A DNA stretch of 64,000 bases from Macrobrachium rosenbergii (taxonomy: Eukaryota; Arthropoda; Malacostraca; Decapoda; Palaemonidae), in assembly GCF_040412425.1 (NCBI RefSeq), contig NC_089762.1, positions 20,150,202 through 20,214,201 of the forward strand, written 5' to 3'. Of the stretch, positions 61,836-64,000 are shown piece by piece. Position 1 is the stretch's first letter. Each line of letters starts with the position of its first letter. Under the pieces are notes generated by a model. That model was not told the origin of the DNA and made no database searches. It was given only the letters and a program-made list of their open reading frames with translations. Made by a program: the position numbers and the translations under genes.

Positions 61836-64000
61836 GATGTCGCCGTCTGCAAGCGCCGATACTTCAACTTCATTTACATCTTCGACGACACAGCCTTCTA
61901 CTGCTGGAGATGCTGACGCTTATCGGCCCTATACGTCCTGCAAGCTTAGGATGAGTACCCTCAAACACGATCGACATTCTGTTTGTATTTTATGTAGGAA
62001 GATGCAGTGTAGTATCAGTCAGATAGGCGGCGAGTCTTGGTCGGTAGATCAGATGGAAGAATTATTCAAAAAGTTAGAGAACAAGTTACTAGCTGAGTAT
62101 GTCTAGTCGATTTTTCTAGCTTTATGACTAAATCAACGGAAACTAGAGATAAGGATAGTAGAAACAGTGTTGTAGATACTAATCGTTCTTTTTCAGCCCC
62201 CCTGCCTGTTCCAGAACCAGCCCTAATGGGTGCTGGGGGTCATGGAGAACCGCAAACCTCGAAGGAATGATCTGCCGGCCCCCCCTGCGCGGAGCAGGCA
62301 GTGTTGGCAGCAGATTTCCCCCTTCCCTCTAAAAGCGTAAGTTCTAAGGTGGATTTAGAATTAGGAATCACTCAGAAGAGTAGGAATTCTAATTTAGGAA
62401 GTATTCAGGAAGAGTAGTTGAACATGCAGTCTTCTTTGGGTTCAGGTTTGGTTGGGGTCGCTAAGGTTTAGGTGTCTCATTTAGATCAATCGTCGGTTTT
62501 ATTTCCTGCTTTGTGCTCTGTGCAACAAAGGTTCCAGATCCGTGGAGGGTCTTTCAGATTTGGTTTCTGATGTATCTGGTTCTGAAATTTTGTTTTCATT
62601 GAATACTCTTTCTTCGAAGGTTCCTTTTCCTTCAGGGGTTAAAATTTCTTTCGTCTTGCGATGGTGGTAATTCTGGCGATCGAATTTTCCAATATTCATG
62701 ATCATGTCTTAAAGAATTTTCTGATTTTGATAATGTCTATCAAGATTAGCAGGGGCGGGGGGAACAGAACCAGCCTATTTTCTTTGAAATCTATGGCCTC
62801 TTCGGCCGCTACGGAATTTTCCCGGTTTTTTTTCCCCATTATCTTCTAAGCCTTCTTCCATTGCCCTTCTCAATCTTCTTTTCGGTCCACTCTTCGGAGG
62901 GTTCTTCAGGGTCTTGGTTGCTCATCCTGTTTTCTTGGCTTTTAACTCAGCAGAGCAAAGGCTTTCTTGGTTCAACTCTGTATATTAGAACTTCAGCGGC
63001 TCCCTCTCTCTCTTTGGGGTTAAGGGAAGGGGTACTTTTTTTACGGATCCGTCGTCGTTATCACCTTTTGCGAATCCTGTAGTTTCTCAGGCATCCGGTC
63101 TAGTTGCTTCTCAGGTGTTTGTGGAGGCGTCAGCAACTCCATATTTCATTCTTTACGGGTTCCTAACCGTAATGTATCCTCCGTGATTCTTACGGATGCT
63201 ACGGCAGTCGGCAATTTGCCTGCGCCAGCGTTCAGTGTATCAGCACCGATAGTTTCCGCAGCCTTTCCATTCTCAAGGATAGTTGGTAATATACCTTCTT
63301 CTGTTACCTTTGGTTCGGTACCTCGTAACTTCCCCGTCGATACTCCTTTGAGTTCGGTCCGGTTAGGACCTTCTCCATCTGTCTAACGTCGGCGTTAGGC
63401 GCTCGGTGGTTACTCTGAGTGTGGATTCTTCCTTCTTCCCTCCTTCAGCATCTTCTTTCTCAACTTTCCGGCAGGTTTCTCTGTCCCTCCGTCTAGGCAT
63501 CCATGTAGGTTCGGGGTTGATTCTGGGTCTTCAGTTCCGGATTCCCATTCTCATGCGGTTTTTGATACATCCGGATTTGAGTGGTTCGGGTGTTGCGGCC
63601 TCTTCGCTCTCAGGAGTAGGCGTGGTCCGCCCAGGTGTGGCCGGCCCAGGTGTTGCGTCATCCCCGCTGGGCGGTGCAGGGTTTGCGCAACCTACTTTGG
63701 TGCCTCCAGTATGTTCGCGACTGATACGTCAGATGTCTGTCTCACGCACCCAGGTGTAGCGAGTTCCGGGTTTTCGAGTTCGGCGTTTGCTAGGGGTCGG
63801 CCTCTCTCCCTTCCCTGTTCTGGCTCGGTTGGATCAGTCTGACAATCCTCCGGCTCGGTCGGACCAGTCCGACAATCCTCTGGCTCGGTCGTACTAGGCC
63901 GACAAGGATTGTTCATTTGAAGAAGAGGATCCGGTACCGGATATTAGTTCTCCTTCAGCTATCAGAACAAGTATAAGCGGATGGTAGACTTCATCCTCAC
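61836..64000 (+). pseudogene. Retroelement gag-like gene, degraded, runs off the edge
   Basis: From 61836: MSPSASADTSTSFTSSTTQ, then a Cys/His block CKLRMSTLKHDRHSVCILC, CRKMQC, and ESWSVDQMEELFKKLENKL to a stop at 62106. Ser/Pro-rich sequence continues to the window edge with frame changes (NRSFSAPLPVPEPALMG near 62190, PSSVTFGSVPRNFPVD near 63300, GVASSGFSSSAFARGRPLS near 63760). A three-copy decapeptide repeat is at 63821-63908. The Cys/His plus W/Q block is shared with 11279 and 38250. Polymerase would lie beyond 64000 if present. Confidence 0.6.
63821..63908 (+). repeat. 30-bp in-frame tandem repeat, three copies
   Basis: Units start at 63821, 63851 and 63881 (ggctcggtcggaccagtccg core). 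Each codes a decapeptide of the type SGSVGPVRQS in the gag-like frame; copy 1 has a TGA where copy 2 has CGA. Confidence 0.9.

Overview
This window is animal nuclear DNA, AT-rich and packed with repeats, with split genes and long introns. The evidence is: exon-like open segments joined by GT-AG boundaries, very long (TA)n and (CT)n/(GA)n tracts, degraded LINEs, several TIR transposon/MITE families, a tRNA-derived SINE and no bacterial-style gene packing. The repeat style, especially the long dinucleotide tracts and LINE fragments, suggests a crustacean, probably a decapod. That is an inference from style, not from a marker gene.

The main single-copy feature is a plus-strand gene of nine candidate exons between about 5029 and 45922, with polyadenylation signals at 46322 and 46381. 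All nine exons join in one reading frame of about 267 codons with matching intron phases. The last four exons (8817-9006, 22835-22971, 27289-27378, 45837-45922) are the most secure. The encoded protein has one C-x2-C-x12-H-x3-C motif resembling UBZ4/C2HC zinc fingers; I do not recognise the protein. Its three large introns (13.8, 4.3 and 18.5 kb) hold most of the mobile DNA. A small minus-strand coding-like cluster (42233-43115) lies inside the last intron.

Layout: 1-700 is a TA tract and an LTR/leader-like repeat; 700-2190 is a diverged tandem array and a TTAA-flanked element; 2824-3172 is a 71-bp tandem array; 3300-9006 is mostly single-copy and holds the 5' exons. The first large intron (9007-22834) contains a LINE RT remnant, a retroelement gag-like remnant, two TTAA-type elements with about 380-bp internal repeats, a SINE, a Tigger/pogo remnant and a larger pogo-like element with nested insertions. 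Between 22972 and 27288 lie MITEs, another TTAA element and a repeat whose partner copy precedes exon 9. The last intron (27379-45836) has microsatellite-rich MITEs, a 243-bp hairpin, interrupted LINEs, another gag-like remnant and a SINE with a clear target-site duplication. The 3' flank (46400-64000) is repeat-dominated: a TIR element, pogo-like copies, a TTAA element, a LINE 3' end, a decayed piggyBac-like transposase with matching TTAA ends (57073-58372), two more TTAA elements and a gag-like retroelement running off the right edge.

How things work together: only the split gene looks like host coding DNA with an intact frame. Nearly all other recognisable coding is dead mobile-element sequence. 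The nested insertions allow relative dating, and the transposon ends lie close to the splice acceptors of the last two exons.
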